From contig NZ_BCTN01000002.1 of NCBI RefSeq assembly GCF_001571305.1, positions 186,001-250,000 of the forward strand: 64,000 nucleotides of DNA. Direction: 5' to 3'. The notes beneath the pieces were generated by a model. It did not search any database and had not been told where the DNA came from. It saw only the letters and a program-made list of their open reading frames with translations. The stretch comes from Erwinia persicina NBRC 102418 (lineage in GTDB: Bacteria; Pseudomonadota; Gammaproteobacteria; Enterobacterales; Enterobacteriaceae). The position numbers and the translations under genes are program-made. Shown here piece after piece: positions 1 through 7,275 of the stretch (the first letter of the stretch is position 1; the number at the start of each line of letters is the position of its first letter).

Positions 1-151
1 GGCACACTATTTCCAGCTGCTGATCACCCGCCTGATGGACGGCGAAGAAATTGGTGAGGATACACAGAAAGAGATCGCCAGTGAAGCCGGTATTGACGCG
101 GAACGGATTGATGAAATCGCCACGTTCCTGAATCAATGGGGCAATGAGTAG
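1..151 (+). CDS. ymjA: YmjA family protein (DUF2543), C-terminal part
   Basis: The reading frame opens at base 2 without a start codon, so the gene begins upstream of the window. About 49 residues are visible, ending in FLNQWGNE before a TAG stop at 149-151. The text ([16 protein letters not shown], then [20 protein letters not shown]) closely follows the C-terminal half of E. coli YmjA, a roughly 81-residue protein of unknown function. It is a small soluble helical protein with no signal or membrane segment in the visible part. In E. coli ymjA also lies in the terminus half of the chromosome, which fits the rest of this window. The function is unknown. Confidence 0.85.
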   Translation, partial: AHYFQLLITRLMDGEEIGEDTQKEIASEAGIDAERIDEIATFLNQWGNE

Positions 152-263
152 TTGCTGATGCCGGTGATGTGAATTTCACTCGGGCATTCACATCACCTTC
201 ATAACGTGGCACGTTTCTCTGCCCGCTTTCAGCTTTTCACCGGCAGAGCAGGGAAGTGAGGTC

Positions 264-794
264 TCAGTAAAAATCCTCCCATTCGCCCCGGGAAGGCATC
301 GGGGTCGTGCAGGGCTTATATTGAATGACAGATCCCATTTGGGCATTATCAATGGGTTTCACCGTGATCGTCTGACCGTCCATCAGCGACCCCGTATCTA
401 ACGTCAGTTTAAAATAGCGCCGCCGGGCGTTGGGGACTGTGTTATCACAGGTTTCGGCAACTTCAATATACAGGCCGGTCAGATACAACGCGGTAAAGCC
501 GAGTGAGCCGCTGGCGGGGAATTCGCCCTTATAAATAGACTCTTTATTCGAGGTGCCACAATTCTTGCCACCGCCGCCCAGTGACGGAATGCTGAGGCAG
601 AAAAACCGGTCGGGGCCAGGCACGAGCTGGTAAACTTTTATCGCCGTAGGGGGCAGCGGCCCACCGTTCTCATCCTCTACGCGCACGGTGAGGTGCAGCG
701 GTTTGCGTAAAAGATGATCTTCCTTGTGCGTCATGCAGGTAGTCAGGGACAGTGTTATAACGGCCAGCGTGGCCAGGAGAGGCAGTAATTTCAT
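264..794 (-). CDS. Predicted exported protein, possible lipoprotein, unknown function
   Basis: The 176-residue product starts with a signal peptide (MKLLPLLATLAVITLSL) followed by Thr-Thr-Cys20. This is a poor lipobox because the -1 residue is Thr rather than Gly/Ala/Ser, so lipid attachment is uncertain. An upstream in-frame start at 851 would add 19 residues before the signal and is unlikely. The mature part has a beta-rich opening (LTVRVEDENGGPLPPTAIKVY), a Gly-rich loop (SLGGGGKNCG) and four further cysteines that could form two periplasmic disulfides. I do not recognise the family. Immunity-type periplasmic lipoproteins have a similar size and build, but nothing here proves such a role. 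No partner gene is adjacent on the same strand. Confidence 0.7.
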   Translation of the reverse strand: MKLLPLLATLAVITLSLTTCMTHKEDHLLRKPLHLTVRVEDENGGPLPPTAIKVYQLVPGPDRFFCLSIPSLGGGGKNCGTSNKESIYKGEFPASGSLGFTALYLTGLYIEVAETCDNTVPNARRRYFKLTLDTGSLMDGQTITVKPIDNAQMGSVIQYKPCTTPMPSRGEWEDFY

Positions 795-963
795 CGGTGA
801 TGTGATTCTCTGTGATTCAGTCCCGGAAAACCGTCCCGTGCTGACTGCCACACAGGGGGAAACGTACAGGATTGTAGCACGTTATGTCAGACCGACACGG
901 GTGCTTCAGTAAATAGCCCCTGGCGCTGCATCACCGAATAGTACTGACAACAGGGATATTTAC

Positions 964-1392
964 ATGAGACTTACTGCTGCCATTATCGTTTTAACGTCAT
1001 TCACCTCTTCTGCTCAATCTCATGCCATCGAATGGAAAACACGCTGTGATGACGAGGCATTTTCACTGCCCGTTGATCAACAAAGCCATCCGTTAGTGGT
1101 CAATGAAAATCAGATAGTAATATCGGTTCATACGAAACGTATTGACGCTAATAAGATGGGGGTCTTCCTGGATAAGACGCTCGATCTTGGCACGGGAGGC
1201 ATGACGCTTAACTGGGACAACTTTAGTAAAACGGCAAAAATAGCGGATATGACCTTTAAGGGCAGGGAAGGCGTATTTCGCTGGTATGGTTTCTTTGATA
1301 ATGTTCAGCAGAAACGCGTCTGGGTGGCGCAACCTGACTTTGTGGAAACCTATGCCAAAAATGGCCAGATTAAACTGATCGCCTGTGATTAA
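964..1392 (+). CDS. Small exported protein, unknown function
   Basis: The 142-residue product has a Sec-type signal peptide (MRLTAAIIVLTSFTSSAQSHA, likely cut before IEW) and then about 120 residues rich in beta-prone segments. Two cysteines, one near the start of the mature part (TRCDDE) and one at the penultimate residue (IACD), could form a single disulfide joining the ends of the domain. It is probably periplasmic. An ATG start sits about ten bases after a weak purine stretch. I do not recognise the family. It stands alone between divergent or unrelated small genes, and the cluster of three orphans here is typical of variable DNA near the terminus. Confidence 0.7.
   Translation: MRLTAAIIVLTSFTSSAQSHAIEWKTRCDDEAFSLPVDQQSHPLVVNENQIVISVHTKRIDANKMGVFLDKTLDLGTGGMTLNWDNFSKTAKIADMTFKGREGVFRWYGFFDNVQQKRVWVAQPDFVETYAKNGQIKLIACD
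1260..1267 (+). other. KOPS motif GGGCAGGG
   Basis: This is an exact match to the FtsK-orienting polar sequence GGGNAGGG, read on the plus strand, so it points right toward dif at 4963. It lies inside the small exported-protein gene. A single octamer could be chance; the consistent polarity of all copies in the window is what gives it weight. Confidence 0.6.
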
Positions 1393-1498
1393 TTTTCCCC
1401 ATTACCCAGTAGGCGAAATACCCGCGCGAACGGCGATAGTGATAAAATTATTTATCAGGATTATATCATCCCGGTTCAGAAGATAATCAAAACAGAAT

Positions 1499-1987
1499 AT
1501 GCGTATCCATAATGAAAACCGCGTAGATAAACTCTATCGCCGGGTGAATACCACAACACGCCACCATTCAAATAATCCCGGCGCGGATTATCGCTGGGAA
1601 CGAAACCGGAAGAAAAGGGCAGATGAAGAATTACCGCAGCGTGAATCAATGCACAGTAAGCAACAGCGCGGTCTGGACTATTCTCCTCTGTTTCATTTTT
1701 TACTGAGTAAAATCGGTCAGAAGTGGGACGAGGTTTACAGCGAAGCGAAAAGCCGTCTGGACAGAGACGAGCCCATTTTCTGGTTAGTGGCCCGACACGA
1801 GCACAAGCAGCGGGACTACGTTTGCTGTGGCGACTTCAGCTTTTATCCTGGATTGTTTGTTGACGAGCTTGGGTTCCTCAGGCAGGTCAATCCACATATT
1901 ACGGCCGACGATATTCCGGTCACGTGCCGTTGCTGCACGCATACGTTTATCGGCGTGCCACTGTCTTGGAAAGAACCCGAGGAATAA
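1499..1987 (+). CDS. Hypothetical protein with paired cysteine motifs
   Basis: The 162-residue product is unrecognised. The first 55 residues are strongly basic and polar (RERNRKKRADEELP-type text) and look disordered. A more compact region follows (SPLFHFLLSKIGQKWDEVYSEAKSR) with two cysteine clusters, VCCGDF near residue 113 and VTCRCCTHTF near residue 145. Together they could bind a metal, although there is no classical zinc-finger spacing. The start codon is uncertain because the upstream purine stretch is weak, and an internal ATG (MHSKQQRG) at residue 51 is possible. There is no signal peptide or membrane segment, so it is probably cytoplasmic. Confidence 0.6.
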   Translation: MRIHNENRVDKLYRRVNTTTRHHSNNPGADYRWERNRKKRADEELPQRESMHSKQQRGLDYSPLFHFLLSKIGQKWDEVYSEAKSRLDRDEPIFWLVARHEHKQRDYVCCGDFSFYPGLFVDELGFLRQVNPHITADDIPVTCRCCTHTFIGVPLSWKEPEE

Positions 1988-2037
1988 AGAGCAAAACGGC
2001 GGATGATTATTAGCTACGCTGTGTGCTGTTGCTATGC

Positions 2038-2063
2038 GAATTCTGGTCCCGTGAAAACCGCAG
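2038..2063. repeat. Partial third copy of the dif-flanking repeat
   Basis: GAATTCTGG (2038-2046) is followed a few bases later by GAAAACCGCAG (2053-2063). Both blocks occur in the same order in the 64-bp repeat at 4423-4486, where they are separated by a longer spacer. Two matching blocks of 9 and 11 bases in order suggest a shrunken relative of that element, though chance cannot be excluded by eye. Confidence 0.4.
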
Positions 2064-2135
2064 GATGCTTTGTTAACACGGATTTTATTAGATATAAAAG
2101 GGCGGGTTCTCTCACCCTTCGTCACCAGAACGCGT

Positions 2136-2561
2136 TTAGTTCAGCCGCTGACCTTGTTCATCAACCACTCTCTCACCGTCCTCTTTCGTGAACGCGCCTT
2201 TCTGTGCATCAGGAAGAATATTCAGCACGACGTCAGAAGGGCGGCATAGCCGGGTACCCAGCGGCGTCACCACGATGGGGCGATTGATCAGAACAGGATG
2301 CTGCAACATAAAGTCGATTAACTGATCGTCAGTAAAGCGATATTCCGCCAGCCCTAACGCTTCAAAAGGGTCGACATTCTGACGCAGCAGCGCCCGTACC
2401 GAAATGCCCATATCCGCAATGAGTTTGACCAGTTCATCTCGTGAGGGGGGGGTCTCAAGATAATGAATAACGGTCGGCTCTGACCCGCTGTTGCGGATCA
2501 TCTCAAGGGTATTGCGTGACGTGCCGCAGTCCGGATTATGGTAAATAGTGATGTTGCTCAT
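2136..2561 (-). CDS. arsC: Arsenate reductase, glutaredoxin-dependent
   Basis: ArsC reduces arsenate to arsenite in the cytoplasm using glutathione and glutaredoxin, so that ArsB can export it. The 141-residue product matches the E. coli plasmid and chromosomal ArsC length. Catalytic Cys12 lies in HNPDCGTSRNT, and the family blocks VIHYLETPPSR, RALLRQNVDPFEALGL and LINRPIVVTPLGTRLCRP carry the conserved arginines that hold the oxyanion. It is the last gene of arsR-arsB-arsC, 15 bases after arsB, with a GAGG ribosome site (tagagcGAGGatactgat ATG). Expression should follow the ArsR-controlled promoter upstream of arsR. Confidence 0.97.
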   Translation of the reverse strand: MSNITIYHNPDCGTSRNTLEMIRNSGSEPTVIHYLETPPSRDELVKLIADMGISVRALLRQNVDPFEALGLAEYRFTDDQLIDFMLQHPVLINRPIVVTPLGTRLCRPSDVVLNILPDAQKGAFTKEDGERVVDEQGQRLN

Positions 2562-2576
2562 ATCAGTATCCTCGCT

Positions 2577-3863
2577 CTAATTGAAAGACAGACGAAGCGC
2601 CAGTGCAGCCAGCGTGACAAACAGCACGGGGATGGTCATCACAATCCCCACCCGAAAGTAATAACCCCAGGTGATTTTGATATTTTTCTGCGACAGAACG
2701 TGGAGCCACAGCAATGTAGCCAGACTGCCGATAGGGGTAATTTTAGGCCCCAGGTCGCTGCCGATGACGTTGGCGTAAATCATCGCTTCTTTGATAACAC
2801 CGGTCGCAGTGCTGCCATCAATCGACAGCGCCCCGACCAGCACGGTCGGCATATTGTTCATTACCGATGACAGGAAGGCCGTCATGAAGCCAGTACCCAG
2901 CGTTGCCGCCCATAACCCTTTCTCAGCCAGCTGATTCAGCACGGATGAAAGATAATGGGTCAGTCCGGCGTTACGTAATCCGTAGACCACCAGGTACATC
3001 CCCAGCGAGAAGATAACAATTTGCCATGGCGCACCGCGCAGCACGTTCACCGTATTAATGACGCGACCTTGTTTCGCTACGGCTAACAGGAGCAGGGCAC
3101 ACGTGGCCGCAACCAGACTGACCGGTACCCCCAGCGGCTCCAGTCCGAAGAACCCCACCAGAAGTAAAAACAGAACCAGCCAGCCGGTTTTAAAGGTATT
3201 CACATCGCGTATAGCGTCTTTCGGTTCTTTTAAAAGAGAAACATCGTAAACGGCGGGAATGTCCCTGCGGAAAAAAAGATGCAGCATTACCAGCGTAGCC
3301 GCAATGGCCGCCAGGTTAACCGGGACCATCACGGCGGCATAGTCGGAGAAGCCAAGCTGAAAGAAATCTGCCGAGACGATATTCACCAGGTTAGAGACAA
3401 CCAACGGCAGGCTTGCCGTGTCGGCGATAAACCCTGCGGCCATGATAAACGCTAAGGTTGCCCCACGGCTGAACCCCAGCGCCAGCAGCATCGCGATAAC
3501 GATAGGCGTCAGGATCAGTGCTGCACCATCATTGGCAAACAGGGCTGCCACCATTGCACCCAACAGAATTATCCAGGAGAAGAGTAACCGGCCCCGGCCA
3601 TTCCCCCAACGGGCAACGTGCAGCGCGGCCCATTCAAAAAAGCCAGATTCATCGAGCAGCAGACTGATGATGATCACGGCAATAAAGGTGGCGGTGGCAT
3701 TCCATACTATCTGCCAGACCACCGGAATATCCCCGGGATGAACGACGCCAGTGAGTAATACCAGGCATGCCCCCAGCGAGGCACTCCAGCCAATTCCCAG
3801 CCCTCTGGGTTGCCATATAACCAGGACGAGCGTGAGCAAAAAAATAACTCCAGCCAGTAACAT
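2577..3863 (-). CDS. arsB: Arsenite efflux pump ArsB
   Basis: ArsB is the inner-membrane arsenite/antimonite exporter. The 428-residue product is almost the same length as E. coli ArsB (429) and nearly collinear with it: [18 protein letters not shown] at the start, [37 protein letters not shown] and [15 protein letters not shown], with about 12 hydrophobic segments. The start at 3863 is preferred because GGAGG sits five bases before it; the ATG at 3875 would place that ribosome site inside the gene. No arsA ATPase is present, so the pump runs on the proton gradient. It lies 43 bases after the arsR stop and is followed directly by arsC. Confidence 0.96.
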   Translation of the reverse strand: MLLAGVIFLLTLVLVIWQPRGLGIGWSASLGACLVLLTGVVHPGDIPVVWQIVWNATATFIAVIIISLLLDESGFFEWAALHVARWGNGRGRLLFSWIILLGAMVAALFANDGAALILTPIVIAMLLALGFSRGATLAFIMAAGFIADTASLPLVVSNLVNIVSADFFQLGFSDYAAVMVPVNLAAIAATLVMLHLFFRRDIPAVYDVSLLKEPKDAIRDVNTFKTGWLVLFLLLVGFFGLEPLGVPVSLVAATCALLLLAVAKQGRVINTVNVLRGAPWQIVIFSLGMYLVVYGLRNAGLTHYLSSVLNQLAEKGLWAATLGTGFMTAFLSSVMNNMPTVLVGALSIDGSTATGVIKEAMIYANVIGSDLGPKITPIGSLATLLWLHVLSQKNIKITWGYYFRVGIVMTIPVLFVTLAALALRLSFN

Positions 3864-3906
3864 CAGAGCCTCCATACATGTGATTATTCGAATGTGTTTA
3901 TCATTT

Positions 3907-4227
3907 TCAACAGGAGGAAGTTGTGGTGCGACTGAGCTTAATACGTATGTTTTCTCGTTCACAATTCCAGGCTTTATCAATAATACCGGCAGCCCATGCT
4001 GGCATATGAGGCGACAGTCGGTAGTGCACCCATTTTCCTTCGCGGCGGTCGATGACCAGCTCCGCCTCACGCAATAACGCCATGTGACGGGATATTTTCG
4101 GCTGTGACTCTGTCGTTGTCGCGCAGATATCGCAGACACACATCTCACCAGCCTCTCTGAGGAGCATCACGATAGTTGAGCGCGTATCGTCAGCCAGTAG
4201 TTTAAAAAGTTGAACCGGTTGTAACAT
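3907..4227 (-). CDS. arsR: Arsenic-responsive repressor ArsR
   Basis: ArsR is a winged-helix repressor of the ArsR/SmtB family that releases DNA when arsenite binds. The 106-residue product has the As(III)-binding loop [11 protein letters not shown] (residues about 28-38), equivalent to the ELCVCDL motif of E. coli ArsR, and then the recognition helix region [19 protein letters not shown]. The C-terminus has an extra Cys-containing tail ([10 protein letters not shown]). It is the first gene of the arsRBC operon, and a 28-bp palindrome that fits an ArsR operator lies 23 bp upstream, so the operon is probably autoregulated. Confidence 0.95.
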   Translation of the reverse strand: MLQPVQLFKLLADDTRSTIVMLLREAGEMCVCDICATTTESQPKISRHMALLREAELVIDRREGKWVHYRLSPHMPAWAAGIIDKAWNCERENIRIKLSRTTTSSC

Positions 4228-4250
4228 GTTAGATCCCGTTAAACATAGCC

Positions 4251-4278
4251 ATACAGATATGATATTTCATATGTGTAT
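4251..4278. promoter_or_regulatory. Probable ArsR operator, 28-bp palindrome
   Basis: The plus strand reads ATACAGATATGATA followed by TTTCATATGTGTAT. Comparing it with its own reverse complement leaves only two mismatched base pairs per half, so it is a near-perfect dyad. It lies 23 bp upstream of the arsR start, in the AT-rich promoter region of the minus-strand operon. Position and symmetry support an ArsR operator; binding is inferred. Confidence 0.75.
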
Positions 4279-4407
4279 ATTTTAACAGCATCGTTTAAAC
4301 AACGGCAGGTTTGTATGACGCATTTACCCCTAATCGAATCTGAGTTCGTGCGGGGGGCCATTTTCCGTAAACCTGGCCAGCACCGGTGGGGTAAACAGCC
4401 ATCCGAG

Positions 4408-4415
4408 GGGCAGGG
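4408..4415 (+). other. KOPS motif GGGCAGGG just left of dif repeat
   Basis: This exact GGGNAGGG octamer reads toward dif. It lies 7 bp outside the left inverted repeat, mirroring the motif at 5579-5586 on the other side. It would direct FtsK translocation to the right, toward dif. Confidence 0.65.
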
Positions 4416-4422
4416 AAGTCGC

Positions 4423-4486
4423 GTTCCTGTGTGAATTCTGGCGTGCCATACCCCTGCGAAAACCGCAGAATTCACGTAGCGCGATC
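4423..4486 (+). repeat. Left copy of 64-bp inverted repeat flanking dif
   Basis: The copy starts GTTCCTGTGTGAATTCTGG, continues CGTGCCATACCCCTG, has a ten-base variable centre (CGAAAACCGC) and ends AGAATTCACGTAGCGCGATC. The reverse complement is at 5498-5561, identical except for that centre. Each copy also contains an internal dyad (GTGAATTCTG and CAGAATTCAC), so it can form a stem-loop. The mid-point of the two copies is near 4992, about 15 bp from the centre of dif. I do not recognise the family. Confidence 0.9.
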
Positions 4487-4649
4487 ATCTTTTATTTTCA
4501 TTATTTATGAGGACAGTGCTGTACGGCTGACAGGGCTGATTTTTCTGCGCCTTCAGCACCCGAACATAGCTTTATCAGGCGGGGTAACGCCATGTTGGTT
4601 CAACACATAAAAAACTGCAGCGGATGACTGAACAGCGAAGGAATCTTTT

Positions 4650-4853
4650 TTATCGTCGGGGATGGGTCATAGTCCCGGGCAAACCGCGACGGCTGTTCGT
4701 CAGCCCGGCAGCACCGGACTCCCGGAAGCGGTTCATCAGACGCTGCACCTGACGTTCAGTGAGATCCAGCTGAGAAGCAACATCATGGCGATGCAGGCGC
4801 TTTTCAACAACGGCCTGGATCAGCGGCAAGCGGTGAAGTTATTTATAGGACAT
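4650..4853 (-). pseudogene. ISNCY-family transposase remnant, N-terminal fragment
   Basis: Read on the minus strand from ATG at 4853, the frame gives MSYK, an in-frame TAA stop, and then LHRLPLIQAVVEKRL, VASQLDLTERQVQRLMNRF and RESGAAGLTNSRRG before ending at TAA 4650. The helix-turn-helix text LDLTERQVQRLMNRFRESGAAGL is typical of the N-terminal domain of ISNCY-type transposases. The stop would be a single change from GAA. The catalytic domain is absent and no matching terminal repeats are evident, so this is a dead fragment. It lies between the left dif repeat and dif itself. The stretch from 4300 to 5063 holds no other intact gene that I can see. Confidence 0.75.
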
Positions 4854-4962
4854 GGTTACCAGCATCAGAAGAGTTCTCCCAGAAAGGTGGAAAATGCGCC
4901 GTATCTGGGTGACATCATAAACTAGCTAAAAAGTGACATTATCAAATGGGACTTATAACGAT

Positions 4963-4990
4963 GGTGCGCATAATGTATATTATGTTAAAT
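4963..4990 (+). other. dif: Chromosome dimer resolution site dif
   Basis: The 28 bases are GGTGCGCATAA (XerC arm), TGTATA (central region) and TTATGTTAAAT (XerD arm). This agrees at every position with the E. coli chromosomal dif site as I know it. XerC and XerD recombine here to resolve chromosome dimers under FtsK control. It is intergenic, between the transposase remnant and the DUF4440 gene. Four matS sites and the polarity change of KOPS motifs in the same window confirm a true terminus rather than a phage-borne dif-like site. XerC and XerD genes are not in the window. Confidence 0.97.
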
Positions 4991-5063
4991 TGCATATCAG
5001 GCGAAGTACCCGGCTGTGGGCTTTGCTCACGGGTACCTCGCCTTCCTTCTTTGCCGGAGCCCT

Positions 5064-5447
5064 TCAATCCTTTGCAGGCGTCCCCTGATGGAAACGCATC
5101 TGCCAGTGACCGACCTTTGCAGACCAAATCCAGATGGAGGTTCGCATTGTCCTGTTAACTGCCATCCCCGTCGCATCCCGTTGCGTACTGGTGTAATTCA
5201 ACAGTGCCACGCCATCGGCGAGCATGGTCAGTGCAAAATCACCGGCGTCAATCGCAGTCGTGCCACTTTCCGTCGCCAGTGCATCAATGACCTGCTGCCT
5301 GGTATAGCGAATGCCTGATCGGCCAGTCTCTGTAAAATCCTGATGCAGCAAAGCGTCAACCCGCTGCGCATCATGCCGAATAGCTGGCTGATGCAGTTCG
5401 ATTTCCAGCGCCTGAAGGATCAACAGCCGTTCAGATAAATCAGTCAA
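5064..5447 (-). CDS. DUF4440 / SnoaL-like nuclear transport factor 2-fold protein
   Basis: The 127-residue product has the layout of DUF4440 proteins: an N-terminal helix pair (LLILQALEIELHQPAIRHDAQ), RVDALLHQDFTETGRSG, and a beta-sheet ending TMRTSIWIWSAKVGHWQMRFHQGTP. The NTF2-like fold forms a small pocket, but members rarely have known substrates. The chosen start is TTG at 5447 because GGAGGT lies just before it; a GTG at 5465 would have no such site. It is the gene nearest to the right side of dif (74 bp away), between the two inverted repeats, and has no operon partner. Confidence 0.8.
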   Translation of the reverse strand: MTDLSERLLILQALEIELHQPAIRHDAQRVDALLHQDFTETGRSGIRYTRQQVIDALATESGTTAIDAGDFALTMLADGVALLNYTSTQRDATGMAVNRTMRTSIWIWSAKVGHWQMRFHQGTPAKD

Positions 5448-5497
5448 ACTACCTCCGTAAAACACGCTGAATGAATAAATAAGGGATGATTGAAACC

Positions 5498-5561
5498 GAT
5501 CGCGCTACGTGAATTCTATGCGCTTATCAGGGGTATGGCACGCCAGAATTCACACAGGAAC
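5498..5561 (-). repeat. Right copy of 64-bp inverted repeat flanking dif
   Basis: This copy is the reverse complement of 4423-4486. On the plus strand it starts GATCGCGCTACGTGAATTCT and ends GGTATGGCACGCC followed by AGAATTCACACAGGAAC. Only a ten-base centre differs (ATAAGCGCAT when read in the orientation of the left copy). The 1.0-kb interval between the copies holds the transposase remnant, dif and the DUF4440 gene. Confidence 0.9.
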
Positions 5562-5578
5562 AGCAAAAAGGCGTACCT

Positions 5579-5586
5579 CCCTGCCC
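5579..5586 (-). other. KOPS motif CCCTGCCC just right of dif repeat
   Basis: This is the complement of GGGCAGGG, so it points left toward dif. It lies 17 bp outside the right inverted repeat and mirrors the motif at 4408-4415. Together with the other motifs it marks dif as the convergence point for FtsK. Confidence 0.65.
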
Positions 5587-5638
5587 TCTGATCATGGTTA
5601 TCTGGAGATCCATTGACTTTACTCCGGATAGGTTGAGA

Positions 5639-7030
5639 ATGTTCTTTGCGTTCAATCCTCAGATAAAACCGGAGCTTATCATCACCCGTTCCCGTCGCAT
5701 TGCCTCTGCCGCCACCGCGAAAAAAGCCAGCGCTTTCATCGTGGCTGCCGCGCTGTTACTGGCCAGTTGCTCCACCCAGCCACCAAAATCCCTGGTCACG
5801 CCGTTTCCCTCTCCGGTTAAACCGCCGGTACCGGGCCAGCCCGCGCAGAGTCAGCAGCCGATGCGTGGCGTCTGGCTGGCGACAGTATCACGCCTTGACT
5901 GGCCACCGGTCTCTTCGGTGAATGTCAGCAGTGCGGCGCTGCGTATCAGCCTGCAGCAGAAGGCACTGACCGATAAGCTGGATAAGCTGAAACGTCTTGG
6001 CATCAACACGGTATTTTTCCAGGTAAAGCCTGACGCTACCGCACTGTGGAATTCTAAAATTCTGCCGTGGTCTGATATGCTGACGGGCAATATCGGCGAT
6101 TATCCCGGTTACGATCCTCTGCAGTTTATCCTCGATGAAGCGCACAGGCGCGGCATGAAAGTGCATGCCTGGTTTAATCCCTATCGCGTTTCCGTTAATA
6201 CAAAATCGTCCACGGTTGCGGAGCTTAACCGGACGCTGTCGCTCCAGCCCGCCAGCGTCTTTGTGCTGCACCGCGACTGGATCCGAACGTCTGGTGACCG
6301 CTATGTGCTCGACCCGGGGATCCCGGAGGTGCGGGACTGGATCACCAGCATCGTAGCCGAGGTGGTGGCGAACTACCCGATCGACGGCGTGCAGTTCGAT
6401 GACTACTTCTATGCAGAGTCTCCCGGTGCTGCGTTGAACGACAGCCAGACCTTCAGGCAATACGGTCAGGGCTTTATCAGCAAGGCCGACTGGCGGCGAC
6501 ACAATACACAGCAGCTGATCGAACAGGTGTCCCGTACTATCCGGCAGCTGAAACCGGGCGTTGAGTTTGGCGTCAGTCCGGCGGGTGTCTGGCGTAATCT
6601 CTCGCACGACCCGGCGGGTTCGGATACGCGCGGTGCAGCAGCCTATGATGAATCGTTTGCCGATACCCGCCGCTGGGTGCAGCAGGGACTCCTTGACTAT
6701 ATAGCGCCGCAGGTTTACTGGCCGTTCTCGCGCCAGGCCGCCCGGTATGACGTGCTGACAAAATGGTGGGCCGGTGTGGTCAGGCCGACGAAAACCCGCC
6801 TTTACATTGGCATTGCGCTATATAAGGTGGGCGAACCATCAAAGACTGAACCTGACTGGACGGTACAGGGCGGCGTGCCGGAATTGAAAAAGCAGCTCGA
6901 TTTAAATGAGTCTCTTCCCGGCGTGAGCGGTACTATTCTGTTCCGCGAGGACTATCTTAACCGGCCGCAGACACAGGATGCGGTGCGCTATCTGCAAAGC
7001 CGCTGGGGCGAGCAACCTACGTCACGATGA
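5639..7030 (+). CDS. digH: DigH-like glycosyl hydrolase lipoprotein (YddW)
   Basis: This outer-membrane lipoprotein family (GHL10, formerly UPF0748) cleaves denuded peptidoglycan glycan strands during cell division. The product has about 463 residues. A long basic N-region is followed by the hydrophobic FIVAAALLLASC with lipobox Cys44. Strong blocks shared with E. coli YddW include RGVWLATVSRLDWPPVSS, GINTVFFQVKPDATALW, KVHAWFNPYRVSVNTK, YPIDGVQFDDYFY and GVSPAGVWRN; the acidic pair in QFDDYF is a good active-site candidate. The start is uncertain: ATG 5594 would add 15 residues, but the later ATG gives a more normal signal peptide. A perfect-stem terminator follows the stop. Confidence 0.93.
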   Translation: MFFAFNPQIKPELIITRSRRIASAATAKKASAFIVAAALLLASCSTQPPKSLVTPFPSPVKPPVPGQPAQSQQPMRGVWLATVSRLDWPPVSSVNVSSAALRISLQQKALTDKLDKLKRLGINTVFFQVKPDATALWNSKILPWSDMLTGNIGDYPGYDPLQFILDEAHRRGMKVHAWFNPYRVSVNTKSSTVAELNRTLSLQPASVFVLHRDWIRTSGDRYVLDPGIPEVRDWITSIVAEVVANYPIDGVQFDDYFYAESPGAALNDSQTFRQYGQGFISKADWRRHNTQQLIEQVSRTIRQLKPGVEFGVSPAGVWRNLSHDPAGSDTRGAAAYDESFADTRRWVQQGLLDYIAPQVYWPFSRQAARYDVLTKWWAGVVRPTKTRLYIGIALYKVGEPSKTEPDWTVQGGVPELKKQLDLNESLPGVSGTILFREDYLNRPQTQDAVRYLQSRWGEQPTSR

Positions 7031-7040
7031 CAACTCTCGC

Positions 7041-7073
7041 AGGATCAGCGGGGTCGTGCCCCGCTGATCCTTT
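7041..7073 (+). terminator. Intrinsic terminator after digH
   Basis: GGATCAGCGGGG (7042-7053) pairs perfectly with CCCCGCTGATCC (7059-7070) around a five-base loop and is followed by TTTATCC. The stem starts 12 bases after the digH stop codon. Confidence 0.85.
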
Positions 7074-7244
7074 ATCCTCGGCAAGATTCTCGCAAAAGTT
7101 TCTACCAAACTCAGGCCGGTTTGCATGCAAATCTGTTAACGAACACCGTAAAAATTCCGCATTGTTTTTAGCAAACCCCTTACTCTGAATAACGAAAGCC
7201 TGGCGCATGACAGTGCGTTTTTATCTTTCTGCGTCCATCATTGA

Positions 7245-7257
7245 GTGACAGTGTCAC
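7245..7257. promoter_or_regulatory. matS: matS site (MatP binding)
   Basis: GTGACAGTGTCAC matches the consensus GTGACRNYGTCAC at every position. MatP binds such sites to organise the Ter macrodomain. This copy lies 19 bases upstream of the cupin gene and 2.3 kb from dif, so it could also affect that gene's expression. Confidence 0.88.
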
Positions 7258-7275
7258 TAACAGGAAATCATTGAT

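Noticed and set aside
2003-2191. Open frame of 62 codons on the plus strand
   Set aside because: It has no ribosome site or protein features and runs into the end of arsC on the other strand.
4930-4943. GTGACATTATCAA near dif, resembling matS
   Set aside because: Two positions of the right half-site differ from the consensus, so MatP binding is unlikely.
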